A stretch of 64,000 nt of DNA. It comes from Prorocentrum cordatum. Lineage: Eukaryota > Sar > Dinophyceae > Prorocentrales > Prorocentraceae. Position numbers and translations under genes: made by a program. Of this stretch, positions 21,546 through 31,425 are shown one piece after another. The first letter of the stretch is position 1, and the number at the start of each line of letters is the position of its first letter. The notes under the pieces were generated by a model. It was not told where the DNA came from and did no database searches. It was given only the letters and a program-made list of their open reading frames with translations. The stretch covers positions 1 to 64,000 of the forward strand of contig CAUYUJ010021657.1 in the NCBI GenBank assembly GCA_963575745.1, written 5' to 3'.

Positions 21546-22580
21546 TGGGCACAGACCGCCGCCAGTGGTGGCAGCAGCAGGAAGAGGAGGAGAAGAGGAG
21601 GGGAAGGAAGAAGGAACACGGGCCGTTGCGCCTCCTGCAAGGACAGAGCCCGAGCAGGAGGTCCAGTTCGAAAGGGCCGGCCGGGGTCTTCCTCCAGAGG
21701 GAGGAAGACCACCCGCAGGGAGGCACCGGCCCCTGCTCCCCATTCGCGCCCGCCGCCCGCGGGCGACGGACCCTGGCTCCGCAGCGTCACCACCACCAGG
21801 CCGAAGATGAAGTATGCGGCAGTGGTGGGGACGACGACGGGCGAATGGGGGGAAGCAACAAACTGAACGGACTGCATGCCCGTCTTAAGTTTCTTGCCGG
21901 CCTCCATCCTGCGAGCAGTCGTTCTCTCGTTCGCTCAGCTGGATGGGTTCTCGGCAAATCATCTGCACCGAAAGGCAAGCTTGACAGGTGAACTAACTGT
22001 GCCATAGCCTCCGCAAGTCGGCAGCACAACGAGGAGGGGGCGAGAGAGAGAGGGGTCCCAGGGTCCTGGCCGAATCCAGCCTCTTAGCAAGTCATGCGCC
22101 CTCTTGCGGCTTGCGGGGGCGGCGGGGGCGCCTGGGGTCGGCCGCGAAGCGCGGCCGCTGCTCGATGAGAGCGGCAGGCCGCCGTTCGGAGGCGGACAAT
22201 GCTTAGAGAGCGGGCGCGAGCGGGGGAAGATGGGCGAGCGCAAGCGCGCCAAACTCGAGAAGAACAACGGATGGCATCGAGCGCGAGAGCACGGAACAAT
22301 ATCTGCTCGCGGTCAGCAGGGAAAAAGGTCGGGAAGAACACTGAGAACGGCTCTCTGCCGCGCCCATCTCCGAGGAACAGTAACTTCCGCTTAATCATCG
22401 CACAACTGACTGGGCAAGCCGCATCGTGGAGCAAACAATCTCCGTCAACTTTGCCACGTGCAAACCTGCGCGCAGGGGTTATGCACCTGTATCTCCGAGC
22501 AGTGTTCCAGCCGTTCACTATGGATATAATTATACAAGTGGCGACGAAGCACTGCAAACACCTGGCTAGAATACTTACAC
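21546..22580. other. Spacer with GC-rich low-complexity patches
   Basis: Includes (GGC)n near 21525-21548, a GGA-like patch at 21578-21608, and minus-strand frames with weak coding texture near 21750-21840 that could be intron or exon of the dehydrogenase-like gene. No firm feature. Confidence 0.4.
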
Positions 22581-23299
22581 TTGTCACACGCAAATCCAAA
22601 GACGTTTCGCTCGGGGCTTCACTGGTGCATTCTGCGCGCGCGGGGGGGCCGCCTCAGGACATCGAGGGAGAGGGGCGGCTAAGTACAAGAGGTTCGCGAT
22701 GTTTGCCTGCGAATTCTCGTTCGAAGTGCGCTCGGGCACGCGGGCGTGGAGCGCGCGGGCGGAATGGCAGGAGGTGGTTGGTTGGTCTCGTGCTCGTGAG
22801 GATGGGCTCTCGCGCCAGTGGTGGCCATTTCTAGGTCGCGCGAATTGGATCCGACTCCTCCCTTGCGCTCGCTCATTCATCATAATGGCTCGAATCAAGC
22901 AGGCCCCCACATGGATTGCCAACCTTCTCGCGCTGGCGGCGCGCCCCGAGCTGCTGGGCCACTCAGGGGGAATGGCGCCGGCGGGGAAGCGCGCCGCGCG
23001 CGGCAAGCGAATCATTGGAACGACTCCTTCTCCCCGCGCTCTTAGCGCGATGAGGTGGGGAATGGCGCAATGGGCCTGAGACACATGTGAGGCCGCGAGG
23101 AGCGCGTGCGAGTTGTGACCCTTGATGCTAATCGAGAGGCTCTGCTTCGTGCTCTTGATTTGTGGGCTTCTCTCGCACAACCTGCTCAATGCAGGCCTCC
23201 AGCTCCTCCCCTTGGGCGCAATCCTGGCCCCCGCCCCCGGGCGCCGCCCGCGCTTAGAAACGACCGCCTTCTGACGCGGTCTCCGGCTGCCACCGAGGC

Positions 23300-23801
23300 A
23301 TCCCTGTCCACGAATACCAACTGGCACTTCTCTAGACACTAGATTCCAAATCAAATCAGCGGCCAGAGCAGGGGTGCAAGAGGTGCGGGCGAGCTTCGGC
23401 AGAAGACTGATCAGGCCAGCGCTTGCAGCGCTCAAATCGTCGGTGAAAGTGCCGATGGCCATGGGGATCTGGCGGGCATGCCCATGCAATTTCCGAACCG
23501 CCGCCTCGAAACTTACGCAGCGCAAAATCCCGCTGAGAGGGCGTCAATCTGTCAATTGGGCCCGTTGAGCGCCGCGTGCGTCGCGCTGTCTTTGTGCGGG
23601 GCATTAGTGGCCTTCGCGGCGCGCTCGGGAATCCCCGCGCCCCGAGGCGGCAAACGTCGACGTCCTATTCATGCTCGGGGGCGCGGCCTTCAGATCGAAC
23701 ATCACAGTTCCGATTCTTCTGCAGTCGCGCATCCCTTGCCGCGTCAACAAACTGGCGCCAACCTCGACAATTCTGTCGATGAGCTGTCCACCCTTCCCCA
23801 A
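23300..23801 (-). pseudogene. LINE-3 reverse transcriptase remnant
   Basis: Motif A, VMFDLKAAPPSMN, lies at about 23708-23667 in one frame. Motif C, GTFTDDLSAAS, lies at about 23453-23421 in another. LISLLPKLART..LAADLIWNL and then EVPV resemble the segment following motif C in LINE-1 (LPVLKE..LAHLRLQSKKC..VPL). The FDLKAA/TDD pair about 80 residues apart is what an RT shows. Frameshifts between them and the loss of the usual Phe in motif A indicate decay. Confidence 0.65.
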
Positions 23802-24756
23802 AAAACCGTTGCGAAGACTCGGCGTTGTCCCCCGCGCCTCTGCCGAGTGGAACCGCTATGCTCGAGCTGGCCATCTCGTTGTCCGCGTTGGGCGGCGCGA
23901 GCGGTCGAGTCAGCGCTGGTTGCCTCGAGACAATCGCGCCGTCGGGCGATGCGCACTGCGTCGCGCGCGCTGAAATTCGGCGGCGCCCCCCTTTTCATAA
24001 TGTCAAGATGCAACCGATGCGATCAATCAATCTCCGCCCCCTTTGCAGCTTGTCGGGCGGAACGGGGCAGGCCGCCGTCTGGGCCTGGCGCCGCGCCCGC
24101 CATTGCCTTCAAGACACCGCGATACCATTGGTCCGGGGTGGCCCGTGGACAGCAGCGCCCGTAGCTCGTTCGCTGCTGGAGCTCATCAGCGGGGATGTTG
24201 GCAGATGCGGGCGATAGTTTTCTCGTGTCATCTTCGCCGGGCCAGGGGGCTTTGGGCGTGCCGCCCCAATGTTCAGCAAATAGTTCTGCGCATTCATTCG
24301 GGCACCCCCAGAGGTTCCCATCCGAATCGGCAGCCAGTTGGAGACACGTTTGGCGGCCTGTGCGTCTCCGGGCACGTGCGAGGCGCTTCGCTCTGTCTAC
24401 TGCATCGACGATCTCGAGTCGTCCGCGCTTCCAGCGCGGGAGCTCGGATGCCGGGTGCCTCTCTCCTTTGTCTCGATGCGCTTGCGCGTGCTCGTGCTGA
24501 GAGACTCGTCAAGGCCTGCGCAATCGATCCACCGGTCGCCGCGCGGGTCGACGACGTCTTCTGGCCTCGGGGAGCCAAGAGCGCCTCGGGCAACCTGCGG
24601 GGGTCTCGTTTGCGGGCTCCAAGAAGAACCGACAACGCGCGAGACACGTTCTCCTTCTCATCCGTGATGCACCGTCTAAAGCTATGGGCCGCCAACCTCA
24701 GTGCCTCCTCCACCTCTCCAGTCATGCATATTCATGGGGAACTTCTCCACGATTCC
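23802..24756 (-). other. LINE-3 linker region, decayed
   Basis: Lies between endonuclease and RT motifs. A minus frame at about 24725-24600 (EVEEALRLAAHSFRRCI) looks like the helical linker seen in related LINEs. No other motif is recognised. Confidence 0.4.
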
Positions 24757-25400
24757 TTAAACGCGCAGCGTTTGCGAAGTCCCTGCGCGTGGGCAGCTGC
24801 CAGGCACATCCCGTGCGCTGAGGGTCGCACAAGCGCGGCCCAGGCGCGCGAGAGTGGCGCCGCCTTCGCGCGCGACGCGGCGCGCGTCGTGATCTTGTGC
24901 AATCGCGCCCACCATAGGCAGGCACGCGGAAAAAGCACTGACAAGACGACTTGTGGAGAGCTTATCTGCACCTGGGCTGGCGCGGGCCCTCGCTTCCCCT
25001 GCGGCGCAAAAGTTGAAATCGCCGAAGACGAACGCGGAATGGGAACGGAGGGTGGCGGAGATGGCGTCGGAATCGATCAAACAAATTGTCCTGTTCGCCA
25101 TGCCCCAGCCAGGGGCGATGCGCGCGTTGAACAACTGCGGCGAGCTAGCAGACCCAGGCAAGGAGAGACAGCGAACGCGACCGTCAAAAGGGTGCTGCTC
25201 TTGCGCTCGATCGGATTGGCTCAGCAGCGCACGAGAGACACAAGTAGCCGCTCCACCAGCATTGGGAAAAAAGACAGAACGAACCGACTGCAATGTGCGA
25301 TTTGAAATCCTTCCGGCGCTGCTCCAAATCCCCATGACTACCGTGGCTCTCTTGCAGGCCAACAACATCGAATTTCGCTGGCACTTTTCTAAGACGTGAA
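24757..25400 (-). pseudogene. LINE-3 APE endonuclease remnant
   Basis: KFDVVGLQESHGSHGDL at 25375-25325 holds the Q-E catalytic motif. In another frame, DGRVRCLSL is followed by SAFVFGDFNF (G-D-F-N at about 25026-25015). The order and spacing match an APE endonuclease. A convincing S-D-H motif was not found downstream. Confidence 0.65.
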
Positions 25401-25559
25401 TCTCCGTTTCGGAGCGCGCCCTGGTCCGTGAAGATGACAGCTCCAAGTGGCAATGCTGAGCTATTTTCCCATTTGGCACGGGGTTGAACTGGATGGGGGA
25501 GGGGGGGGGGGGGGGGCGGGGGCGAGGGAGAAGATGGGCGCGCTGGCGCATCCTCGCGT

Positions 25560-26584
25560 CTATGGGCAGGTCCATGCGGAATATGTGGGCCTTCTGTCGG
25601 CGAGCTCGTGGCCCCCGCCCGCTTTGCACCTCTGCTGGGTGGTCTTGACCGCGACCGCCGTCGGGCACGTGGGCTTCTCGCTCTGGGCGATGCCGTGGGG
25701 GGACGGGGTCGCCCCCTCTCCAGGAGGTGCCTGTGCGTGGTGCAACTTGTCTCCATGCCGTGCTTTTCGCGCGCTTTCTTTAACGAGGACCTGGGGAACG
25801 TGTCTATGAATCTCACGCGGGCGTCTGCTGGAGCCTGCCGCCGATGTCGACCACCAACCTCGTCGTCTCCACGCCCGTGGTGCAAACCGCCGCCGCCGCG
25901 ATGAGCGCGACCGTTTTCGACGTCCACGCTGCCTCCAACATCTCCACCACCATGATGGTTGTTGCCACTGGTATTCGTCGCGCCGTGAGTCCGACTGTAA
26001 TTGGCCGTCGTGCTGAGGCTGTCTATCTGTGTCTGCTGCGCAGTCATGCTGGACTGCAGCGCTGCAGAATGTGTTGTGGGTGCGATGACGTTCTCCTGAT
26101 GTGTGCTCGGCCTCGTCTGGATGTTCTTACTCTCGCTGTCCAATATCATGATGATACCGCTATGCATGGTTGTCATCATCCCCAGCATGTCTTGGATAAT
26201 GTTGCAATAATTACCGCTCTTATCGCGTTCAGACCGGGAGCGAGTAGGGCTGGTAATAAAACCACTCGTGATCGGCGTCGGGTCACCACCGACGGGGGTC
26301 AGACTACTTTTCCGATTGTACGACCTCCTACTCCCATCATGTTCGTTCGACCTGGCTCTGAGCCAAAACCACCCTGACGCATCTCTCTTCGAACGCCCTG
26401 GTTTTCCCGATGATTTGGACACTGACCTCCTCGGCTCGACACTCGACTCTCGGATCGCCGGTGATTTCTTTTCCCTGTGGTGGAAGAAAAAGAGACAGTC
26501 TGTGCGAGCACAAGACTGTGATCGAAATGTGACCCTGGTCGCTTGCCTCAAACAATCTGGGTCGACCGCTACGGCAGGGCCCAA
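25560..26584 (-). pseudogene. LINE-3 ORF1-like region
   Basis: A minus frame opening just after the leader relic reads a helical segment, NIIQDMLGMMTTMHSGIIMI and LQSSMTAQQTQIDSLSTTAN, that suggests a coiled coil, followed by Gly/His- and Arg-rich stretches. No ATG is visible near 26584 (the codon there is TTG). A frameshift near 25700 leads to the remaining part. Position between leader and endonuclease supports ORF1. Confidence 0.45.
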
Positions 26585-26638
26585 AGCTAATCGCTGACCC
26601 CCGTGCGTCTACGACCCTTCACTTTCACAACGTTTAGC

Positions 26639-26660
26639 CTTGAACCAGAATGGCTACGGA
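26639..26660 (-). other. Dinoflagellate spliced leader relic, 20/22
   Basis: Minus-strand T, CCGTAGCCATTCTGGT, TCAAG differs from the leader at two positions (T to C and C to T). It points into LINE-3 ORF1. The bases after it (GCTAAACG) do not begin with GT, as expected for a spliced product rather than an SL RNA gene. Confidence 0.75.
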
Positions 26661-27606
26661 GGAGGAAGAGGAAAAAAGGATGAGAAAGAGGAGGCAAAAG
26701 AGGATATCGATGTTGAGCATGGGCAGGAGGAGGGCGACGGTGAAGGGAAGAGGATGAAGGCCAATGCAAATTCGGGATAAGGGGGAGCAGGGGAACGCAG
26801 GAGGGCGAGGAAGAGGAGGAGAGGCATGAAGTATGAAAAACAACAAACAAAGGAGATCGAGGAGCGCCGGCCCCAGGGCGCGGCACTGCGCAGGCATTTC
26901 GACTTAGAAATAAAGATCGACATGTTGGTGTTCCCTTGCAGAGCCTCCCTCGTTTTCCTTCTTCGAAAAGCCGTTCTACAGCCCTCCTCATAATCCTCCC
27001 ATATCCTGCTCCTTCTATTATAGCAGAGCTGGCATATCGCATCTTAGCTCGCACTGTGCCAGGAGCAGATACTAAAAGACAGGAGGCAAACCCGAAGAAA
27101 ATCCGCTAGCAACAGCTTGCACAGCTCGCCCCTAAACAGCTCGCATTTTCCAACTACTGGCAATAATGGTCAGAAATGCGCTTGCGAGGCACAGATGAGG
27201 GTGGAAGTTCCGCATGCCATTGAAACAGACCAAAAGGTTGATGGATAAAGAACGGGGGGAACTCGGGACATTCGGAATCCCACTGAGCCTGTGGGCCGCT
27301 CTCTCAATCTTCCGGGTCGGGTTCTTCCATCATCCCACCCTCATGGTGTCAATTGTGGTTCAGACTTCGGGGGCCAAATCGAACAAAAACTCATTTTTCA
27401 TCGACGAGGCCGAAGACTCCGACAACCAAAGTAACAGGTAAAACCAGCTTTGGTGGCTCTCGACACGCCCTCGAATGGATCAATTTCTGCCTCGCTCCCC
27501 ATCTTGCCCCTGAAAGATCCCAAGACGGCCCAAGGTGCCCCTAAGACGCCAGCGGGAGGCGCCCGAGAGGGCCGAAAAGATGTTCCCCAAATGGCACATG
27601 GCCACC
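26661..27606. other. Purine-rich then mixed spacer
   Basis: 26661-26840 is GGA/GAA-rich. The remainder is mixed sequence with no motif and no long coding-biased frame. Confidence 0.5.
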
Positions 27607-27834
27607 CTAACGCTCGGGCTTTCGCAAGATCCCCCAGACTTCCGACGGACTGATGTTCTCAACCTCGAAGCACCAAAACCTCGACTCCCTCCCAAAGGGC
27701 AGTTTGTACCCCGGATCATTTTCGGATGGTGCTGGGGCCTCAAAACAGCTCCCGGAGGCCAAACTGTCGGAAGCACGCCGAGACAGAAGTCCGATTCGCC
27801 CAGGAAGGTTCGGTTGAGACGCGTTCCGCGTCAA
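27607..27834 (-). repeat. Coding-like dispersed module, copy 1
   Basis: A minus frame reads GSCFEAPAPSENDPGYKLPF then GRESRFWCFEVENISPSEVW. Two diverged copies occur on the plus strand at 28585-28720 and 29610-29750 (D.KLALGKGSRPLGVDVEKI..SQFW; FRPPGAL.G.R). Function unknown. Confidence 0.45.
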
Positions 27835-28107
27835 GCAGCTTCACTCGAGAAACACATGACATAAACCTACACTTTCGGAGGTCCGCGCAAATTTCTTGGA
27901 TCGACGCTGGAACCCCCTCTTCCTGGCGCGCGGAGCGCGCCCTGGGCGGCTCCGGAGGCGCCGCCAAAAGAAGGCAAAGCCGATCCAAGAAATCCGCGTG
28001 GGCCGTTGAATTTATGTTTACTCAGTTTTGTCCTCTTCGAGGAAAGTCCGATTCGCCCAGGAAGCCTGTGTTGGCACGCGTTCCGCGTCAAGCAGCTTCA
28101 CGCGCCA
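27787..28107 (+). repeat. Direct repeat, two copies of about 60 bp
   Basis: AAGTCCGATTCGCCCAGGAAG, a short variable part, then ACGCGTTCCGCGTCAAGCAG and CTTCAC occur at 27787-27845 and 28044-28102, 257 bp apart. Confidence 0.75.
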
Positions 28108-28455
28108 GCCTGGCCAGACTTCGGCGGCGAGCCTGGGGGGAAGTGAGAAGGGGCGGGCCTTCTCAGAAGGCTTGGAAGGCCTCCAACCTCCTGAACAATT
28201 TTCAAAACATCCCCCGAATGTTCAGCTGACTTTCAAAAAGCCGGGGGTTTCTGAGAAGCCCCGAAAGCCTCCTCCCTCTCACTTCCCCCCTGGGCAAGCC
28301 GCCGATTCACGCGCCATCCCGGCCAGGCTGCCTTCCGCTGCACGTCGGTGCCGCTCAGGTCGTCCCGCGGGTCGGGCTCGGTGAAGCCCTTCTCGGCAGC
28401 CTCCTTGACCACCTCTTGGCGCGCGGGACCGCGTAATTAGGCAGGCGAGCGGGAT
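28108..28455. other. Spacer
   Basis: Mixed GC-rich sequence, no recognised gene. Confidence 0.4.
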
Positions 28456-28535
28456 GGGGGAGGAGGAGGAGGAGGAGGAGGAGGAGGAGGAGGAGGAGGA
28501 GGAGGAGGAGGAAGAAGAGGAGGAGGAGAAGGAGG
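28456..28535. repeat. (GGA)n tract
   Basis: Near-pure GGA triplets, ending with GAA variants. Confidence 0.95.
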
Positions 28536-28584
28536 AAGACCCAAACCCCGTCGGGTCATGAAAAAGACATGGCAGAAGGTTTTT

Positions 28585-28720
28585 CACTATTTTCGGCCCC
28601 CAGGAGCCCTGACTGGGACTCGGGACTGTCAAAAACGAGTCAGGATGAGGAACCGGCCCCATGAAATGGGTCGAGACTTCTGGACGTCGACGTTACGAAA
28701 AAATTGTGACGTCGGGGGTC
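28585..28720 (+). repeat. Coding-like dispersed module, copy 2
   Basis: A plus frame reads FRPPGALTGTRDCQKR, then MGRDFWTSTLRKN. It lines up with 29610-29750 (FRPPGALAGSRGRQRR, DLWGSTLRKS) at about half of positions. Confidence 0.45.
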
Positions 28721-29609
28721 TGGTGAAGAGGAAGAGAAGGAATCAAAGGAGGGCGACGAGGAGGAAGGAACATCGAAACAGGGGTCATGGGAATGCGAGA
28801 GGGGGGAGTGGGAGGAAGATGAACAAAGAAACGACGAGGGCGACGAGGACATTTCATTATATACGCCGCCCCTCCCTCGGACGCGCCTGCAATTGCGCAC
28901 ATCAAATAACAGAGTAAAAAACAGCCCGCCGGCCGCTCTGTTGCGTTGCCCTGCGCCCCGCCAGACGCACACGGGCACGGCGCCCTCACTTCGGATCCGC
29001 CGTGCTCTGGGCGATTTCATAGGTAGGGCGACAGTTCCCGCCTACTTTTCAAGCTCCTTTGATGCCCATTTCCGCCCTACTTTGCCGCCGCTGTTTCCGA
29101 CACACTTTTGCGGAAATCTCTGCCCTACGCTCTGAGGCGAGCATTGTCGCCACACCTGTTCGTATCGTTTGGGGTGCACTTCCGACGCAGTTCCATCGTA
29201 AAATCCAACAAACTACGGCGGATCTGGCGTCAAAGAATGCTATGCGGCCCCCTGGGAGGCGCACGTGCAGACCGGTCACATAGTGCAGACACATTACTGT
29301 GAATCGTAACTCAGGCGGGACGGCCAGAAAGCGCCCGCAAGCGAGCATCACCCTCACTCCGCAACCGCCGCTGGTTGATTCTCCGACATGAGCTCGTGTC
29401 TGTCGGACGTGCACCCCAAACGGTGCGAAAAAGCACGGCGGATCCAGCGTCAAGGTGTGCCCAACACTGCCGGCCAGCGGCCACACCACGCCGCCCGCGC
29501 ACGCGGAGGGCGCCGCCTGCGGCGCCTCCGTGGCCCGAGCGCTGCAGCGCAAGGCCTTTCACGGCCTGCGCAGCGTGGCGCGGCCTCACGACGGGAAGCT
29601 TGTGGCCGT
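28721..29609. other. Spacer with duplicated short motifs
   Basis: Phrases such as CGCCCTAC and TGCGGAAATC and a GC-rich stretch occur. No gene motif was found. Overlapping frames on both strands lack codon bias. Confidence 0.4.
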
Positions 29610-29750
29610 TTCCGGCCTCCTGGGGCCCTCGCCGGGTCCCGCGGCCGTCAAAGACGGCACGGGATGACAAACTGGCCCTGGGGAAGGGGTCCAGACCTCT
29701 GGGGGTCGACGTTGAGAAAATCACGACATCGCAGTTCTGGGTCCCCCTCC
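29610..29750 (+). repeat. Coding-like dispersed module, copy 3
   Basis: Plus strand. One frame reads ARDDKLALGKGSRPLGVDVE and KITTSQFW, the other FRPPGALAGSRGRQRR. See copies 1 and 2. Confidence 0.45.
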
Positions 29751-29900
29751 TCCACCCTTCTTCCTTAGAAGCCACTCTTCCCTCCAGCACCCCGAGACGT
29801 GTCTGCAGAGCAGGCCGGGCGTTTCGCCTGAGACTTCCTTACCATTTCCGATCCTGAAGCTACAGAAAATGCAAACATTTCACGGATGGAGGGCGGGTGG

Positions 29901-30110
29901 TTTTCAAAGTAGGGCTCTCGCCATAGCGTCGCGCGCACTCGCCTTAAACATCTGCACGGATTTCGCTCCTTTTCAAAGTGTGGCTCTCGCCTCAGCACCG
30001 CGCGCATTCGTCTGAACAAGTTGCAAGAGTTTCACGCTTTGAAGACGGCTCCTTTTCAAATTATGGTTCTCGCCTCAGTGCCGCGCACATTCGTCATACA
30101 ACTCTTCAAC
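29901..30110 (+). repeat. Tandem repeat, about 70-83 bp, three units
   Basis: Units starting TTTTCAAA..GGCTCTCGCC at 29901, 29970 and 30053, each followed by a GCGCGCA-TTCGTC-like block. Copies are diverged. Confidence 0.65.
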
Positions 30111-30369
30111 AGCTTCAGCAAACAATCGTGTGGTTCACGTCTCAGGAGCGGCATTCCAGTACGATTTATGATTACCAGGGCGCAACAGTCACGTTAATTC
30201 GCAGTGTTGAAATTGCAGGAGAAGTGTTCCAGCACGGTTCAAGATCGTCAGGACGCATCAATAATGTGGGTTCGCAGTGCAATCCCAAGAACGGTGTTCT
30301 GGCACGATTGAAGCTTATTGTCGAACTTTTGTCTTCCAGCGGGGAACATCCTGCAATGAAAACACATTC

Positions 30370-30480
30370 TTGGAGGGACCTATCAAGATTGGAGGGAGGG
30401 TTTGCTGCAACATCTTTGATGCGTTTTGGGCTTGCACTGGCCCTCCTCCTCCTCCTCCACCTCCTCCTCGTATCATTGCG
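30370..30480 (+). repeat. Dispersed repeat copy a (see 58938-59015)
   Basis: CTTGGAGGGAC .. GCAACATC.TTGATGCGT.TTGGG.TT.CACTG followed by CCTCCTCCTCC is shared with 58938-59015. A polypyrimidine tract follows at both sites. Confidence 0.65.
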
Positions 30481-31224
30481 ATCAGAAGTTATTACTTGGC
30501 GTGTCGCGGCTGCGGTCCTGGCGGCACGCTATGCCCTGCGAGCAGATAGCGTGTCGCTCCGCTCCGCGGGGTGCGAGGGAAAGGCTAGGGACGTTGATGT
30601 CTAAGGGTTGGGACGTGGTTCGCGTGTCGCGCCGAAGCTACTGGTGGGCCGGAACTGGCGGAACGACACGCTAAGCATACGCTCCTGCACGAAGGGGAGA
30701 AAAGGCTGGAAGGGGTTACCTCGACTTGAAATATGCGATGCGTCTCCGATGGATCGGCGGCATGCCCCCGATAGCGAATCCACACGTTCCAAGGCGAGGT
30801 GGGCTATCATTGTGGATGCCACGGCAATGGACACCGTAACAGTCCCATCATTGAATTTAAAATGGGGTTTAAATGTAGGAAACATGTTCTCAACATGTTT
30901 GACACGTTTAGAATATGTTTACATCTGTTTCAGACATCTGGAAATTATTTGGCAACATGCTTCCTCTCCATTGATCGTCCTCCACAAAGCTATCAAGCCC
31001 CTATCGGCGATGACTGGGCGATCGGGAGTCGATGCCCCCTTCCCCGGAACCGACAAAAAACACATACAACGATTTGTATACATAAATGTAGAGATACGTA
31101 CTTCGATAAGAAATCTGGGGGCGCACCCTTCGTCGACTCTGAATTTCATGCGGCGCCAAAGGGCCCGTCGGCCCCATCGTGATGAGAACCTGTCGTGGAG
31201 TACCCGCTAGCAGTCCAAACCCAG
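30481..31224. other. Spacer, no recognised gene
   Basis: Mixed, less GC-rich sequence. The longest plus frame (30608-31210) has no motif and no codon bias. Confidence 0.4.
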
Positions 31225-31425
31225 ACGCGCCGACAATCACATTCGCTCACGCACAGACCAGTCACATTCACACGCACTCATACTCATATTCCGCTCAATT
31301 TGTCATACCTGGACTCACGCACACTCAGACTCACTGGCACTCCAACCCGCCCGCACCCAGACTCACTCACACACAGACCCACTCGCAGCTTCACGCTCAT
31401 ACTCATACTCATACTCTTACCGCGG
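31225..31425 (+). repeat. CACTCA/CTCATA-rich degenerate repeat
   Basis: Imperfect CACTCAC, CAGACTCACT and CTCATACTCATACTC units. Frames read His-Thr runs. Confidence 0.8.

Larger units (their letters stand above)
22581..26660 (-). mobile_element. LINE-3: decayed LINE with spliced leader at its 5' end
   Basis: Minus strand. Leader-like 22-mer at 26660-26639; ORF1-like frame below it (26584-25560); endonuclease fragments (25375-24760); linker; RT fragments (23801-23300). Every domain lies in a different frame. Motif order matches LINE-1, and both have the leader at the 5' end followed by purine-rich sequence outside, so they are probably members of one family. The 3' end could not be placed; 22581 is an estimate. 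Confidence 0.65.
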
